Shown: positions 24,903 through 38,480, numbered from the stretch's first letter. The stretch: 64,000 nt of DNA from Mactromeris polynyma (GCA_032209605.1 JASFXZ010000099.1:1-64000), one strand, 5' to 3'. A program made the numbers and translations. The notes: generated by a model from the sequence alone, not told the origin.

Positions 24903-26920
24903 GTAAGAATATACATGTAATACATGTAAACTACACCCTCAAGCTATATTAACATTTAAAGTAGAAACTAGCAAAAGTGTTTTGTTCTGACCTTAAGTAA
25001 TAGACCAGTGGGCATAGAGAATGTTGACCCCTGCATGGATTTCAATGAAATTTCACAAGATTGACGGCATTAACTCTTAGTTTCACATATCATCAGCAAA
25101 TTCCACTCGGATGATTTTTTACTTAGGTATGACCCTTTGTTGTTCTTCTACATAAAGTTGATATGGAGAAGTTGTCTGCTCTTCATCTCCAATACCACTG
25201 ATTAGATTTTAACAAAACTTCACAGGATTTTTCGGTATCGAGTCTAGTTGTGCTTCAAGTCAACATGTTTTGGTCAGATGTTTTTGACCGAGTTGCAATG
25301 TTTGCAGTATTTTTACTTTTAATCCTATAAATTGATTTTGGGGGACATATATTGACTAAAAACAACCTTCAAGTTATCACATTTACTTCATTCCAACCTG
25401 TTTTTAAACTGTTAATAGCACTTACATTTTTATACCATTCCTCCTTCTATGTTTTTAAATTCTTGGCTATACTTTTACCTCTTTAAACTATTCTTAGCGG
25501 CTTGACGCGCAATATTGTCCAAGTCCTCGCAAGAGGTTCAACAACAAAGAAAGATTGACAGAGAGAATAGTAATCAGTAATTAATTGTATAACCACTATT
25601 ATCAGTAGAACAAAGTTTCTTTTAAAAAATGCAGCTGTATTCCTGTATGACCCCAATATTTGGTAATGCCCCTCAGATGTGAAAACTAGGACTTCATAAT
25701 GGCCCTCAATTATAACAGCTGAGTGAAAACACTGCCTTCCAAGACTATTTATCCCCATTTTGGGGGTGAATAGTCTTAAGCAATGTGTTATATATGGAGT
25801 GGGCTCACCCGTATTTAAATACATGCATTATTACTGAGACTAAAGGAATAATAGGGGTGATAATATAAAATGATATGTATAAATATAACGATAAATCTAA
25901 TTTCTAAGTATTTCTAATACTTCTAAAACGTATTTAAGTATAATTATTGAAATTTGGCTGAAAAATACATACAAAGAAGTGAACATGTATATATATATCA
26001 AACTGATTACGTTGATTAAATTGTCTTTAATTACTTTTAAAGCTATATTTGATGTTCAGTCATTTAACAAATCATTTATTGCAGCTTCTTTTGATTTTAA
26101 TTTCAAAAGTAAAAGTTTGCATTGTTTGTTGAGGTATGAAATTATACATTGTTCTCTCAAACTATTTATTTACTTAGACATTGTATAATTCTTTTTTAAC
26201 AATTTAACAAGCAATACTTCATTGTCACTTCTTATTTGCCTTAGAGTGGGGGCATACAAATGTTTATATACACTGCTCATTACTATAATCAGTTACTTAG
26301 CTGTGACATTAAACTAGATGTTGTTGTTCAAACAGAAATAAGGAGATTTATTCAAATGTATTTTTTACACATGGTGGTTGAAACATGGTAATAATTGGGC
26401 ATTATTTTTTACTATGCTGAGTAGTGCATGTGTATCATATACATCATAGGTATATGAAATCATCAATTTATTTCTTTGTTATTTGCTTGACTAGGGATCA
26501 TAAAATTATTTATCTAATCTGAAAATATTGACTTTATCACCAATATTGAAAGGATGTACCTTAGAGTCCCACTGGATCAGAGTCTGTTGATAAGGAGACT
26601 AGAGATGCTTGATTTAAATCACATCATTCTTAACAAGTCAAAAGGTGTTGATTAAATCACACTGTTTTTTTAACATGAAGATAAAGGAATTTTAATCTAT
26701 AGATTAACAATCTGATTTTAGAATAAACATCATATTAATAATGTAATTCACAAAGATTTGATTATACTGAAAGTGGGGGTGAAAAGTCTAGGGTCTATCA
26801 AAATTGGGGGGTGAAAGGTCTTTAGGGAAGAAATGACTTCGGTGTGGAATGTCTGGAATTCAGCGCTTATAATGGTATGAGCAAACTTCTTCTGCAATAT
26901 GTTTTCTCATTTATAACCCT
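24903..26920. other. No supported gene
   Basis: AT-rich sequence with scattered short open frames on both strands, none with a recognisable domain. It would be intronic if the exon at 24.8 kb is real. Confidence 0.4.
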
Positions 26921-26929
26921 ATTACACAG

Positions 26930-27420
26930 CACCCATCCCCCTTCAGGCATTTAAGGCTCAACCACCGTGGGCGGCTGTCTTACTCCACACCACAACACTC
27001 TTCCTCATTTAAGCATTTAGGCTCAACCACTGTGGGCTGGCAAACACCGTTGCCACCATTTAAGTATTTCAATAGGAAAAACTGGACCCAATATTTGACT
27101 TGAACCAAAGACCTCCTAAATACAAGTACGGCTTACCAGGTTGCCGCCTCATCCCACACCACTACACTTCTCCCTCTTCCAGCATTTGAGACCATTTCAG
27201 TAATTCAATGGGGGAAAACTGGACCCAATATTGGACTTGAACCGAAGACCTCCTAAATACTAGTACGGCTTACCAGGTTGCCGCCTAACCCCACACCACT
27301 TCAATTCTCCATCTTCCAGCATTTGAGGCTCAATCGTCAAACACCCCTGCCACATATAAGTAATTCTAGGAGAAAACATGTACCCAATGTAGGGCTTGAA
27401 AAGCTTTTTACACACATCAA
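26930..27420 (-). repeat. Tandem SINE-like block, about three units
   Basis: Units contain CAGCATTTGAG, a GG(C)TCAACC segment, and on the minus strand GAGGTCTT(T/C)GGTTCAAGTC, a B-box-like motif preceded by GGTAAGCCGTAC. The motif TGGACCCAATATT recurs at 27,083, 27,220 and (diverged) 27,380, so the spacing is about 137-160 bp. Confidence 0.55.
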
Positions 27421-28979
27421 TTACATAATACAAATGTAATGACTCTTTTTCTGCTATCACTTTATCGTTTCAGGTTTTCTTGATATCTTCACAAGATGCT
27501 TCATAAAAGTCACCTCGGGTACAACAAGAAATAGGCTGTAAATTTACAAACAGTGGCCAACAAGTCATAAATACTTCTTGGAAAATACTCTTGAAAATTT
27601 CCTTGTACATTTTAAATCCAATTACCATTGTGTTACTGAAATAATTACAATCTGTGATTGACTAAGTAATATAGTGTAGTACATAAACTAGTTGACAGTT
27701 TTCTATCAATTTTGAAATTTAGGATTTGAAATGCAGTTCTATTTGAATAAAATTGTAATCACTGGTATATAGTGTGTATTGTTTTTCAACTTGGTTATCT
27801 AGATATGGCACTATCTATATACTAATCACAAGTGCTAAGCTGTTGTTTCATCTAGGTTTGTATGTGCATGCTTTTAAGGAAAAAATATCAGGTTGGGAAA
27901 TGTACCATTTGTAGAGACTTATGATTTTTTCAACAAGCTTTGTAATACTACAGTTAAACACATAAAACAAGCAGCTAACCACAGGATTGATAATAGTGGT
28001 TGCTTATATCACAGACGGCTGCAAATGTTGGGTTGAAATCCAAACAAAATGTGTCTCTACATTCTCAGTATACAACTCATGACATGACATTATGAGAAAG
28101 AGCATATTGTATCTATATTATTGGTATCTATTCAAAGCTGGATGGACTGAGGTGTGACAGACATAGATAAAACACATACATGTAGTAATGACTCTGAATG
28201 TATTTGTTTTACATACTTATAAAAAAATAACATGCTGTTATACAATTAATATTTTTTGTACTATTTAAATGCTTCATAATTATCTCAGACCAATAATTTG
28301 AAAACGGTCAAGTCATTTTATACAAAATTATCTTTCTCATATTCCTGTTTTAATTAGTTGCAATTTATATATATTGCATATAATTTTGCAATAAGGGCTT
28401 ATTTTGCACTACTAAATCAATTATAACATCAAAAATTACTGGCATTAGAATTTGATGCAGTAATTTTGGCAATATAGGTCTACTTGTTAACTTTGACTAC
28501 CTCATTTTTGCTCAACTTTGATCGCCGTGCAACCCTCCATTTGCTGCATTCTGCAGCAACTTTTGTACTTGTTGGCTATATTATTGTGGAATTCAGTAAT
28601 AGACCGTGTTGGATATAGCGAGTATGGTAAACTTATATATATGATTACAATAGACCAGTGTAGGTTAATTTTGAGTCTCGCTGTTAGTAATAATGGTGTT
28701 GCATTACATAATGTACATATAGCTTTAGCTGTGCGAAAGCTTGTTTGAATACTATTAATAGTCAATAAGCTTGCTTTACTATGGGCAATTGCTATATATA
28801 GGTCTTTGCCATCATCATGTATCTGTAGATCACTTGTTTTGCCTTACATTTCGTTTCGGTAAGGTAAGCTTTAAGTGACATGTAATATCTTAAACATGAT
28901 ATTGGATACATACACACATACTTGATTATTGTTGCTGTGTATACTAATGCATACTTATCGCAATATATGTGGTAAGATA
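27421..28979. other. No supported gene
   Basis: AT-rich. Overlapping frames at 28,502-28,765 on the two strands are mutually exclusive shadows. The stretch may include the 5' end of the LINE that follows. Confidence 0.4.
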
Positions 28980-29972
28980 TTTATTATTAGAGTTATGTAT
29001 AATGCAAACCATTTACACTGTATGAAATGCCTTCTCGCTTCTATAAATATTGACATACTGGGTCTTTGTAAAACATTTTTGCATGACGGAATTTTAGATT
29101 ATTATTCGTAAGGATAGAAGTAACCGTAAAGGTGATGGTATTCTTATATACATCAAAGACAAAATACCTTTCAACACAGACATGACTAAAATATTCCTAT
29201 ATTAGAATCAGTGTGGGCTGAAGTTACTTTCCCTAAAACTCAATCTTTCTTATTATACTTTGTTTACAGACCCCCGGATTCTACTCATGATGATTGGATA
29301 TCAGCGTATGAGAATCAGTTCACAAACGCTATAACGTGCTCTTCACAAGAATATCATATTATGGGTGATTGTAACATAAACTTTCTTCCAGATAGAAATT
29401 CGTTTAGTAATTCTAGATGGTCATCCTTTATTGTGTCGAATGGACTTTCGCAGCTGGTAACGCAACCCACGAGAACATCTAAAACGTCGAGTACAATTAT
29501 TGACCACCTGTATTCTAGTCGACGTGACAGGGTCACGAAGGTTTTTGTTTCTTCTTACAGTATCAGTGACCATTTTCCTGTTTGTTTCACGCGTCGTATT
29601 CAATCTAAAATCTACAAGAATACACATACTGCTATCTTATATAGACAATTCAAAAGATTTTCGGCATCAAAATTACAAAATGATTTATTGATGTCCAACC
29701 TAGACATAATAGAAACGTTGAACAATCCCAACTCTGCTCTGAATCATTTACTCAGCATTATAAAAGAAATACTCAACTTAAATGCACCTCTGAAATATTA
29801 AGGAATAAAATCACAATATTTACCAGGTTGGTTTACAGGGAAAATAAGATCAGTAATAAGAACTTGTGATACATTAAAAAAGGCAAATAACAAAGACCAG
29901 TATAAAAAGCAGCGACATTATGTCACACACATCATTCATAAGAGCAAACGACAATTTTACAATAAGTCAATG
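28980..29972 (+). mobile_element. LINE-A (CR1/Jockey-like), 5' part: endonuclease
   Basis: After decayed start blocks (LLASINIDILGLCKTFLHDG; GDGILIYIKDKIPF) the frame 29,211-29,801 reads LYFVYRPPDSTHDDW, HIMGDCNINFL, SSTIIDHLYSS and SISDHFPVC. This is the order of the apurinic-type endonuclease (EEP) motifs of CR1/Jockey LINEs. A stop follows, then readable GWFTGKIRSVIRTCDTLKKA and RHYVTHIIHKSKRQFYNKSM, the linker before the reverse transcriptase. The frame is cut at 29,972 by LINE-B and resumes at 36,271. Confidence 0.85.
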
Positions 29973-30061
29973 CATGGGAATCTTATAATTATTTCGGTAC
30001 ATCCCCTAGTGCTGGATGCACTATTCTTATTAACAAAAGGTTACAGTATGATCCTACAGAC

Positions 30062-30516
30062 TTGAAAACATGTATACACGGTAGATACGTTTTCGTGAAT
30101 ATTTCAATAGAAGATAACGTATACACTTTAGTCAATTTATACGCATACAATGATAGAAATAACAGGAGTACGTTTTTCGAAACATTTCATAATTCAATTA
30201 ATGAACACTCCCAAGGCTCAGTAATTATCGGAGGTGATATCAATGAAAGCCTCACTGAAGAAGATAGAATTTCTAAAAATGTACAAATTCAATCAAGCAA
30301 GTCATTAAGTAACCTAATAAAAAGACTCAAATTATGCGATATATGGCGAATACTAAACACTAATAAACAACAATTCACATGGCGAAGAATCAATGGATAT
30401 GAAAAAAGTAGAATTGATTTATGGTTAATCGATGAAAACTTAGTGCCGATTATATTGAGTTCTGATATAAGACCCGCTAAAATAACATTTACCGACCATC
30501 AAGCAAAGCAATATCA
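30062..30516 (+). pseudogene. LINE-B endonuclease domain, C-terminal part
   Basis: The frame reads VFVNISIEDNVYTLVNLYAY, SVIIGGDINESL, DIWRILNTNKQQFTWRR and SRIDLWLIDE, ending TFTDHQA. This is the L1-type EN order 'LxNxYAPN', 'GDFN', 'D.WR..P....T', 'RIDxxL', 'SDH', with DH kept in FTDHQ. The N-terminal catalytic segments are missing through 5' truncation. A stop follows. Confidence 0.75.
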
Positions 30517-31118
30517 TTAAAAGTAAATATTCCTTCAAAGCGTGGTCCAGGTTACTGGAAATTTAACAACAGTTTGTTAGATGACCATGAATATGTTGAA
30601 TACATTACTAAAGTAATAGACAGCTATAACAAAACAAGACAACAATTATCGCAGCAAACTTTATGGGAACTCTGTAAGTTAGACATCCAAAACCATACTA
30701 TAGCATTCGCAAAGAAAAAATCGAAGTATAAAAAAGATAGAATCTTAAACCTAGAAAACATCTCTCAGTATTATACGAACAAGAACCAAAAACAAACGAC
30801 ATAAGAGCAAACATAAGGAAAATTGAAATAGAATTACAAACATATTACAATGAAAAAGCAAAAGGGGCTCAAATAAGATCTAAAGTCTTCCAACTGGACT
30901 ACTCAGAAAAAAATACCAAATACTTTCTAAATCTTGAAAACTCAAGACAATCAAGAAAAACGCTTAATGCATTAAAAGTTAACGATTGTATCATTACAGA
31001 TACATCTGCAATATTGCATGAAGAGGTCACTTTCTATAAAAACTTTATTCCTCTAAAAATAAAAACATGACAGAAATTGAGCAATATTTAAATAATGCAA
31101 AACCAGATTATGTTTTAA

Positions 31119-32086
31119 ATGACAGCGAATGCTAATCTGTGTGAAGGTCTCTTAGATATGAAAGAATGTGAAAATGCGGTTCACACCATGCCTAATAATA
31201 AAAGTCCAGGGCTTGACGGCCTTACCTGCGAATTCTATAAATACTTCTGGAATAGTATAGGAAAACTTGTTACCGACTCCTTGAACGAAGGCTACATAAA
31301 AATGAATTATCCGCATCTCAAAAATTAGGTGTGTTATCTTTATCTTATAAAAAAGGAGATCCATGCAGTTTAGAAAAATGGAGACCAATAACTTTACTAA
31401 ATACTGATTACAAAATTGCAGCAAAAGTTCTATCCAACAGAATACAAAAAGTAATCCACAGAATAGTTAATACTGACCAACAAGGCTATATTAAAAATAG
31501 ATTTATTGGAAATAACATTCGGCAAATACAAGACATTATTGATTACGCGGAAAAGTTGCAAATTGAAGGCGCAATCCTATTTTTAGACTTTAGAAAAGCA
31601 TTTGATACCGTTGAATGGAACTTCATGTTCAGCGCACTGAAACATTTTGGCTTTAATGATATGTTCATAAAATGGATAAAAACAATGTATTCAAATATTA
31701 AAACGTGTATTTTTAATAATGGCTGGAGATCGCAATGCTTTAATCCACACCGTGGAATACGTCAAGGATGTCCAATATCCGCATTAATTTTCATAATAAT
31801 TGTTGAAACAATGGCAATTAATATACGAAATTCGGATGATATTAAAGGTATTCAAATAACTAATTTAGACAGCATAAAAATTTCTCAGTTAGCTGACGAC
31901 ACGACATTATTTGTTCAATCGGAACAAGAAGTTAGTTGTGTTTTAAACATGATTGAAAACTTCGGAAACTTATCAGGATTTCAATTAAACAAAACCAAAA
32001 CGGATGGTATCTGGATAGGATCTCTCAAAAACTGTCAACGTTCCCCTGGTGGCATACAATGGCTAAATAAACAATTAAAGCATTAG
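31119..32086 (+). pseudogene. LINE-B reverse transcriptase
   Basis: The frame 31,119-31,325 gives NNKSPGLDGLTCEFYKYFW; after a stop and shift, 31,331-32,086 gives EKWRPITLLNTDYKIAAKVL, GYIKNRFIGNNIRQ, ILFLDFRKAFDTVEW, GIRQGCPISALIF and QLADDTTLF. The catalytic ADD (31,892-31,900) and the FxDFxKAFD Asp are intact. The sequence 'NRPISLLN..YKI..K.L..R...' and 'GR.I..NI' place it in the L1/Tx1 group. It is dead because of stops upstream and at 32,087. Confidence 0.88.
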
Positions 32087-32975
32087 GAGATTTCTTTGGA
32101 ACAAACCAAACTGAATGTAACAAACTAAACTGGAATGATAAAATTGAATCTTGAACGACAGCAATTCATAACTGGAAAAAAAGATATCTTACGTACTTCA
32201 AAAAAATTGAAGTCATAAAATCACTTCTACTACCAAAATTTACGTATCTTTTTCACTCCTTGTTAGTTCCTAATAAGGTAATAAAACAAATTGAGACCAT
32301 GTTCTACAACTTTCTATGGAACGGTAAAAGAGACAAAATTAAAAAGAAAGACATTGATCGGCGATAAACGATTAGGAGGACTAGAAATGCTAGATATTGA
32401 GTCATATATAAAGTCGTTAAAAATAAAATGGGTACAAGCTATGTGTGATAATAACAATACGGCTAAGTGGAAAATGATACACAATTTATACTTTAAACAA
32501 TACGGTAAAAATTTCCTGTTATTTTACATGAATCTAAACAATAAAAAACTATTAGATCTAAAAATACCAACATTCTATGAAGACATTGTAAACATATGGT
32601 TACAGTTAAAAAGCACAAACTGTGCAGAAATTAAAAACTTCCGCGAAATACGCAAAGAAGTAATATGGGGAAACAAAAATATCAAGTACAACGGTAAATG
32701 TTTAATATTCCCAAACTGGATAAACTCTAAGATACTCTTTATTAATGACCTGCTAGACAAACACGGTGATCTAAGTTCACAAACAATTCGTAACAAACTT
32801 ATTAGCACACACAACTGGATATCTGAATACAGCATATTACTAAAATCAATCCCTAAATCATGGAAGCATACTTTAAAATCCACAGAGTCAAAACAAACAT
32901 TAGTTAATACTCCTCTTGAGATAAAAGTCAATAAACTAAGACTTGAAAATATTAACAGCAACTACATTTATTGTC
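32087..32975 (+). pseudogene. LINE-B region after the reverse transcriptase
   Basis: Across shifts it reads WKKRYLTYFKKIEVIKSLLL, PKFTYLFHSLLVPNKVIKQI, then (32,335-32,975) RLGGLEMLDIESYIKSLKIK and the rest of an L1-type C-terminal region. The frame is broken by the insert beginning at 32,976. Confidence 0.75.
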
Positions 32976-35383
32976 GCCGCACTGAAGCGTACTGTATGGA
33001 ATGGGATATTTTTTGTACATGGAGGGGCACGTGACTTTTTTTGTACGTGGACGGGCACGTGACTTAATTTTTTTCCCAAGATTGTTCGATTCAAGATAAT
33101 TTTACCCACTGACAATAAAGTTTTACAGAAAAAGTATTTGTAATATTTTTTTATTGTTTTATTTTATTTCATTTTAAAATCTTTTAATTTATTCCCTCAT
33201 GTGGTGCACGCTTTCAAATGGTCAAGGTCTATTTTGACTGATAAAATATTTGAAACCAGTCTACGGAAAGTTTATGTTTTTGTTTATTATCATCCGCAAA
33301 TAGCAGAACATGTTCCCAGCGACGTCTACCGCGTTATCATGTCGCTAGACTGTCTTGCAGACCTGTAGCAGACCGATGAATTATCTGTTTTTGTCGGACA
33401 CATTGTCAGGTGAAAATGTTCAGTGAGCACCGTTTATTTTCGGAAATTGCTCAAGAAAATTCAAATAGTCGAAAAGCGGTCCCGTCGAAAAGTATGACTT
33501 TCTAATTTGGGCGAAAAATTTACCGTTTGCGAATGTTTTATTCCACTCAATTTCGATGATAAATGCGGTTAAAAGCGGCTGAGATCAATGTATGTGATAA
33601 CCATGCAATCACTTTCGTTTTCGGGTCTATTAAACGATAAAATCCGTACCGTACGGTCCGTAATGCCGCCCGCTCCGTATATTACGAGGAATGAAAATTA
33701 TTATAGTAAATTCAGAATACTATTATTTTCGCAAGTATATACTGATGGTTTATGTCTCATAGTCTGTGCTATGACTATTCACATACAATTTACCTCACTG
33801 TATGTTTAGTTTATGTTTCATTTGTGACCTAGTTTTTATGTACAGCCGACTGTTTGAAACATGTATTGCTTTTTGCACTTGATTGACTTGTGTTTGGGAG
33901 TATACATTGTCTTCATCTTTCAATTTGAATAATTAATAATTGATAGTGAGATGTTTATTTAAACTTGAATAACAAGAATAAAATAGACAAGAAATAAGAT
34001 ACCAGTGCTACATTGAATCATCCCAGAAGCTCAATTATGAATGATTTTTAGACTATTAAAAGCAATTTCAAAGAAACACTAAAAAGGATTACATTGAAAT
34101 AACAAAGTCCTATGCTATAGAATATTGAAAATTGAGGGGACAAACTGCACTAAATATTTGTTGATTGCGTGCTGTAATGTAGCCCCCGAATGTCTAAAAC
34201 CGACTGGTTACAAAATTGGCTCAAGAAAAAAAGCCAGCGCAAGCCCAGATTGCCAAATTCATCTAGTGAGCAAAAGACGAGACTTCCAGTTGATCGGAAG
34301 TTCATAAGTTCGTTGAAGAAGGTAGGCCATGGCTAGTATTTAATGATAATGAGATAGTCATGACCTTTACTTGAACAATAAAACTGAGAAATCTTGCTTA
34401 ATTATAATGGTTATACATGTAATAAAACAACATTTAAAATAAGGATTTTAAGTTCCTGTTCAAAACATTGCGACAGGTAAGAAATTGTTGTGACATGTAA
34501 AACATTGTTGCAACAGGTAAAACATTGTTGCGACCGGTAAAACATGTGTCTTTGCCTGTCGTTATGTCCTGTGAAGGAGAAAAAGTATTCGCGTTGACTG
34601 TTTTACCTGTATTTTACATGTGCTATTGAAATTTTCTTGAAGTGGGCAGTTCATAATTATAATAGTATATGATATAGTCATCGCTGATAATTTTTCCTTG
34701 CATGTACTAACGGAGAGGAAACTGCAGTAAGAAGGATTTTGTTACGGTGACACGCTGTTTATTCATAGTTTAGGGTGGTGCCAGCAACTACAGTTTTCAG
34801 CTTCATACTGATACCATAATATACTCTTTTTTTTCGCTCGCTCGCTTCAATAAATGACATTTTGAAAACTCCGAAGAACAAACAAATAATTTGGTGTGGC
34901 CTAATAATATTTAAAATTGCATTCTTTGAATCTTTTACATAACAAATTATAACAAATAGAAGTGATGCGTTAACTGTATGAAATAAATATTTAGATAAAA
35001 GTAGTGCTTATTCTAAGCTTATTTTTTACGTACGTATGGATCAGAAAAGAAAATGTGTTCCGGTGATAAATTTTGAGTGTCATGATTATGAGTCTGAGAT
35101 AATTATTTAGAAACTTAATGAGAATTTATGTAAAAGATTCAAAGAATGTAATTTTGAATATTATTATTTTTGTGAACAAAGACCTTGCTATATACAGAGA
35201 AGTTGGAACTGGGTCTGTAAACAGATTAATATTTTTTGTTTACGTGTTTGATACTACTAAAATGGAGTGTAATGCTTTAGTTACATGTTTTTGTACAAAA
35301 TAATGTAGATAACAAAATATCATTCAATTCTTTAGCGGCGACCTTTGATGCTTTGCATCAATGATTTTCTTGTAAGTATCTTA
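32976..35383. mobile_element. 2.4-kb element nested in LINE-B, 7-bp target duplication
   Basis: Flanked by TATTGTC at 32,969-32,975 and 35,384-35,390. The LINE-B reading NSNYIY before it and SKFTKPYMHGHW after it are adjacent in L1-type proteins. Near its left end are two copies of GGGCACGTGACTT; inside is a short tandem repeat at 34,465-34,550 (AACATTGTTGCRAC). GTCGCCGC near the left end and GCGGCGAC near the right (35,335-35,342) are inverted. No long coding frame is seen. About 40 bases at the right end match the end of the repeat at 21.2 and 57.1 kb. Confidence 0.6.
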
Positions 35384-35843
35384 TATTGTCAAAATTCACC
35401 AAACCGTACATGCATGGTCACTGGGAAGCTGTACTTAGCTTACACATTGATTGGTCTGCACTATACTCCTTTATACATTCAATCCCAGATAACAGAATAA
35501 AACAATTCAAATACAGAATTATTCAGAATATAATTACAACAATCTTTTCATCGATTGTCCACAAACGAATAAATTATGGACTGATGTTCAAACTGTATTC
35601 AATATGTGTGGGATAAATAAAAATGTCCGGAAACTAAAACATATAGTTAATGGATATAAGATAAGTAATTGCGAATACCATTATATGAACCAAATACTAT
35701 CATTAATAGGTTTTTGCATTAGCAAAGCATACTTTGAAAGCGACAATTGGACTAAAACCAGCAACATATACAATATACTTACATACGAATATAAAACACT
35801 GGCTATGTACCTTAAACAGCGAAAGGTCAATGATCGTTTTTAA
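35384..35843 (+). pseudogene. LINE-B C-terminal coding end
   Basis: Frames read KFTKPYMHGHWEAVLSLHID, then WSALYSFIHSIPDNRIKQF and, after a shift, MCGINKNVRKLKHIVNGYK to a stop. 'W..VY..P.....D.K.R.FQYKIL..I' is the usual L1/Tx1 C-terminal signature. AT-rich 3' UTR follows to the A-rich tail at 36,231-36,257. Confidence 0.75.
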
Positions 35844-36258
35844 CAATCTTTAACAAACACCTGCCTTTAATCTAATCAAGAACTAAATATAACGTTATAA
35901 ATGCTTATACTGTAAGCATTCCTCGTTGATTTTTCAACAACTGTTTTAACCACACATCGAAATGATCTAGTCTCGTTTCGTTTTTCGTTCTGTAATAGTA
36001 TACTAGACTAGACTATATCAAAGGTGTGTCTGGCTTCTATCTTTTTCTACATACAAACCTTTTTGTCATAATGTCACATTTCATTTTTTTACTGTGAATA
36101 TATGAACTAGCAATATAATAGATATAGAAATACCTACAATGTAGTATATATTTAAACAACTGACACGTTTATTATGCATTTATATATACATGTATAAGAT
36201 AAGCTCATATATGTTATGTATGTATGTTTAAAAAAAAAAAGTATTCAATAAAAAAAAG

Positions 36259-38200
36259 AAGTCAATAATGGCAAATAAATCAACAAAATTTCTTTGGAAT
36301 ACTTTAAATTCACTCACAAAACCTCAAACATTTCTTGCAGTACCAAACAGAATCAAACATGGTAACGAATACATTGATGATACCAACACTATTCTTGAAG
36401 CATTCAACACACACTTCACTAACATTGCAGACATCATTCAAAATATTAAATTTGATCCTGACAATTACCACATTTTTGAAACATACTTAAATAATAAAAT
36501 CAATTCAGACTTTTTAAACATAGACTTCATTACTACATATGATGTTCGGAGAATAATAGGAAAATTAGACATTTCTAAAGCTTCTGGTCTGGATAATATC
36601 GGTCCCAATATTCTTAAACTTTGTGGTGATACTATCATTGGTCCTATTACATCCATTATAAATAATGTTATAGCTTGTGGTGTATTTCCTGATCAATTAA
36701 AAGATGCATATATTATTCCACTGCACAAGGGCTCTGATAAAGATGATCTTAACAATAACCGTCCTATATCCATTCTTCCAACAATATCTAAAATTTTGAA
36801 AGACACATTGCCAAAAGCCTCAAAACTTTTCTTGACAAACACCAATTACTTCATAAATATCAGTCTGGATTTCGCCAAAATCATTCTTGCCAGTCTTCTT
36901 TAATAAGGCTTGTCGATTCGTGGCTCAAAGACATTGACTCTGGACGTTTTATTGGATCTGTATTTCTTGATCTAAGAAAAGCTTTTGATTATGTGGATCA
37001 TAAAATTTTACTTGAAAAGCTTCGAATGTACCACTTCTCGGAAAACTCGTTAGCTTTGATGCGGTCTGATTTGATGAATAGAAGGCAATGTGTAAAAATC
37101 GGATCCAAAAAGTCAACCTTTCAAGAGGTCAAATCCGGTGTTCCACAGGGATCTATTCTTGGTCCCCTTCTTTTCCTAATATATATCAATGATATTCCAT
37201 TTTATCTTCAAAATTCGACCATCGATCTCTACGCAGATGACTCAACATTACACTTATCTGGTTATAACATTGTCGAAATACAGCAGGCCCTACAGGGCAA
37301 TTTGGACATGGTTTCTGATTGGTGTTTCCGGAACAATATGTCCATTCATCCTAATAAAACTAAATGTATGATCATTTCAAATGCTTAAAGACCTGTACTA
37401 AATTATTCGCTATCACTTTATGTAAATAATATCACTCTAGAACAGGTAAGTAACCACAATATGCTTGGAGTAATCATTGATAAAAATCTTCGCTTGAATG
37501 CACATATAGATCACGTATGTCACAAACTCAACTCAAAGTTAAATTTATTAAAAATAATAAACTATATCTTAAACACCAACACAAGGAAATTATTCTACAA
37601 TTCTTACATATTATCTTCGATGGACTATTGTTGCCCAATATGGTGTCGAGGGCTTGTAGCAAACAACAAGATAATATCCATAATACAGAAAAAAGCAGCA
37701 ACAATTATTCTACATAGACCACAAATAACACCATCACGACCCTTATTTATTGAATTAGGGTGGCTAACATTTGAAATTAGATGTAAATTTCTCTCAGCAT
37801 CTATAGTGCATAAATTCTCACATAATAAAATGCCCACTTACTTTCATGATATAATTTCTTTCACCCACAATTCTGATACTCATTAAGACCCACCACCAAC
37901 AATGACATAGCACCCCCTTTTCCTTTAAATCAAATTATGGTAAACAAACATTCTCTTTTTATGCTCGTGAGGTATGGAATTCAATTCCTGTAAATATACG
38001 TTGTCTGTCTGATACAGAAACATTTAAAAATAATTATAGGAACTACTTAATGCTTAAACAATGACATCAATAATATTTCGTTATTGTATGTATGTGTCTT
38101 ATGTGGGGTGTCTGTTGTTGTTGTTGTTTTATTTCTATTTTATTTTCAGATCATCTGAACTTTTGTAGTTTTTAATAGTCTCATTTACATCCTGATGTTA
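36259..38200 (+). mobile_element. LINE-A 3' part: reverse transcriptase and C-terminus
   Basis: It continues KSM from 29,972 as ANKSTKFLWNTLNSL. The RT reads DISKASGLDNIGPNILK, IIPLHKGSDKDDLNNNRPIS, then after a shift near 36,800 GSVFLDLRKAFDYVDHKILL, SGVPQGSILGPLLFLIYIND and YADDSTLH (37,230-37,241, catalytic Asp pair intact). A stop interrupts at 37,388; it resumes with MLGVIIDKNLRLNAHIDHVC and RRPQ-like IILHRPQITPSRPLF. The last readable block is FYAREVWNSIPVNIRCLSDT, ending near 38,064. A GTT microsatellite (38,115-38,130) lies in the 3' tail; the exact end is uncertain. Confidence 0.86.
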
Positions 38201-38254
38201 AAACATAATGTACATGTACAATGTATTGTGTGTGCGTCTGTGTGTCTGTATGGC

Positions 38255-38480
38255 TATATATGTGAGGACTTGCGTTACAATGCACACCAACAAAGTGAGG
38301 ACATTTCGGTATCTGAGGACGTACACACGGGTCCTCACGTTGATTTTGCGTAGAAACCATCCGTAAGAGGACCTATGTTGATTCTATAAAAATGGTGAAG
38401 TCCTCGGTTTGAATGGTGTTAAAACTTGCTATACACACACTATACACATTTTCGCCAATATCCTTGATATCACGTGACGT
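38255..38480. repeat. GTGAGGAC/GTCCTCAC-rich repeat
   Basis: Several copies of GAGGAC and an inverted GTCCTCAC within 150 bases, next to the LINE-A tail. It has the look of a dispersed palindromic repeat; there is no second copy in this window. Confidence 0.4.

Larger units (their letters stand above)
29973..36258 (+). mobile_element. LINE-B (L1/Tx1-like), 5'-truncated, inserted in LINE-A
   Basis: Bounded by AAGTCAATG (29,964-29,972) and AAGTCAATAATG (36,259-36,270), a target duplication within the LINE-A codons for KSM. An A-rich tail (about 36,231-36,257) directly precedes the right copy. The 5' end starts inside the endonuclease domain. Without the nested 2.4-kb insert (32,976-35,383) it is about 3.9 kb. 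Segments are listed separately. Confidence 0.85.
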
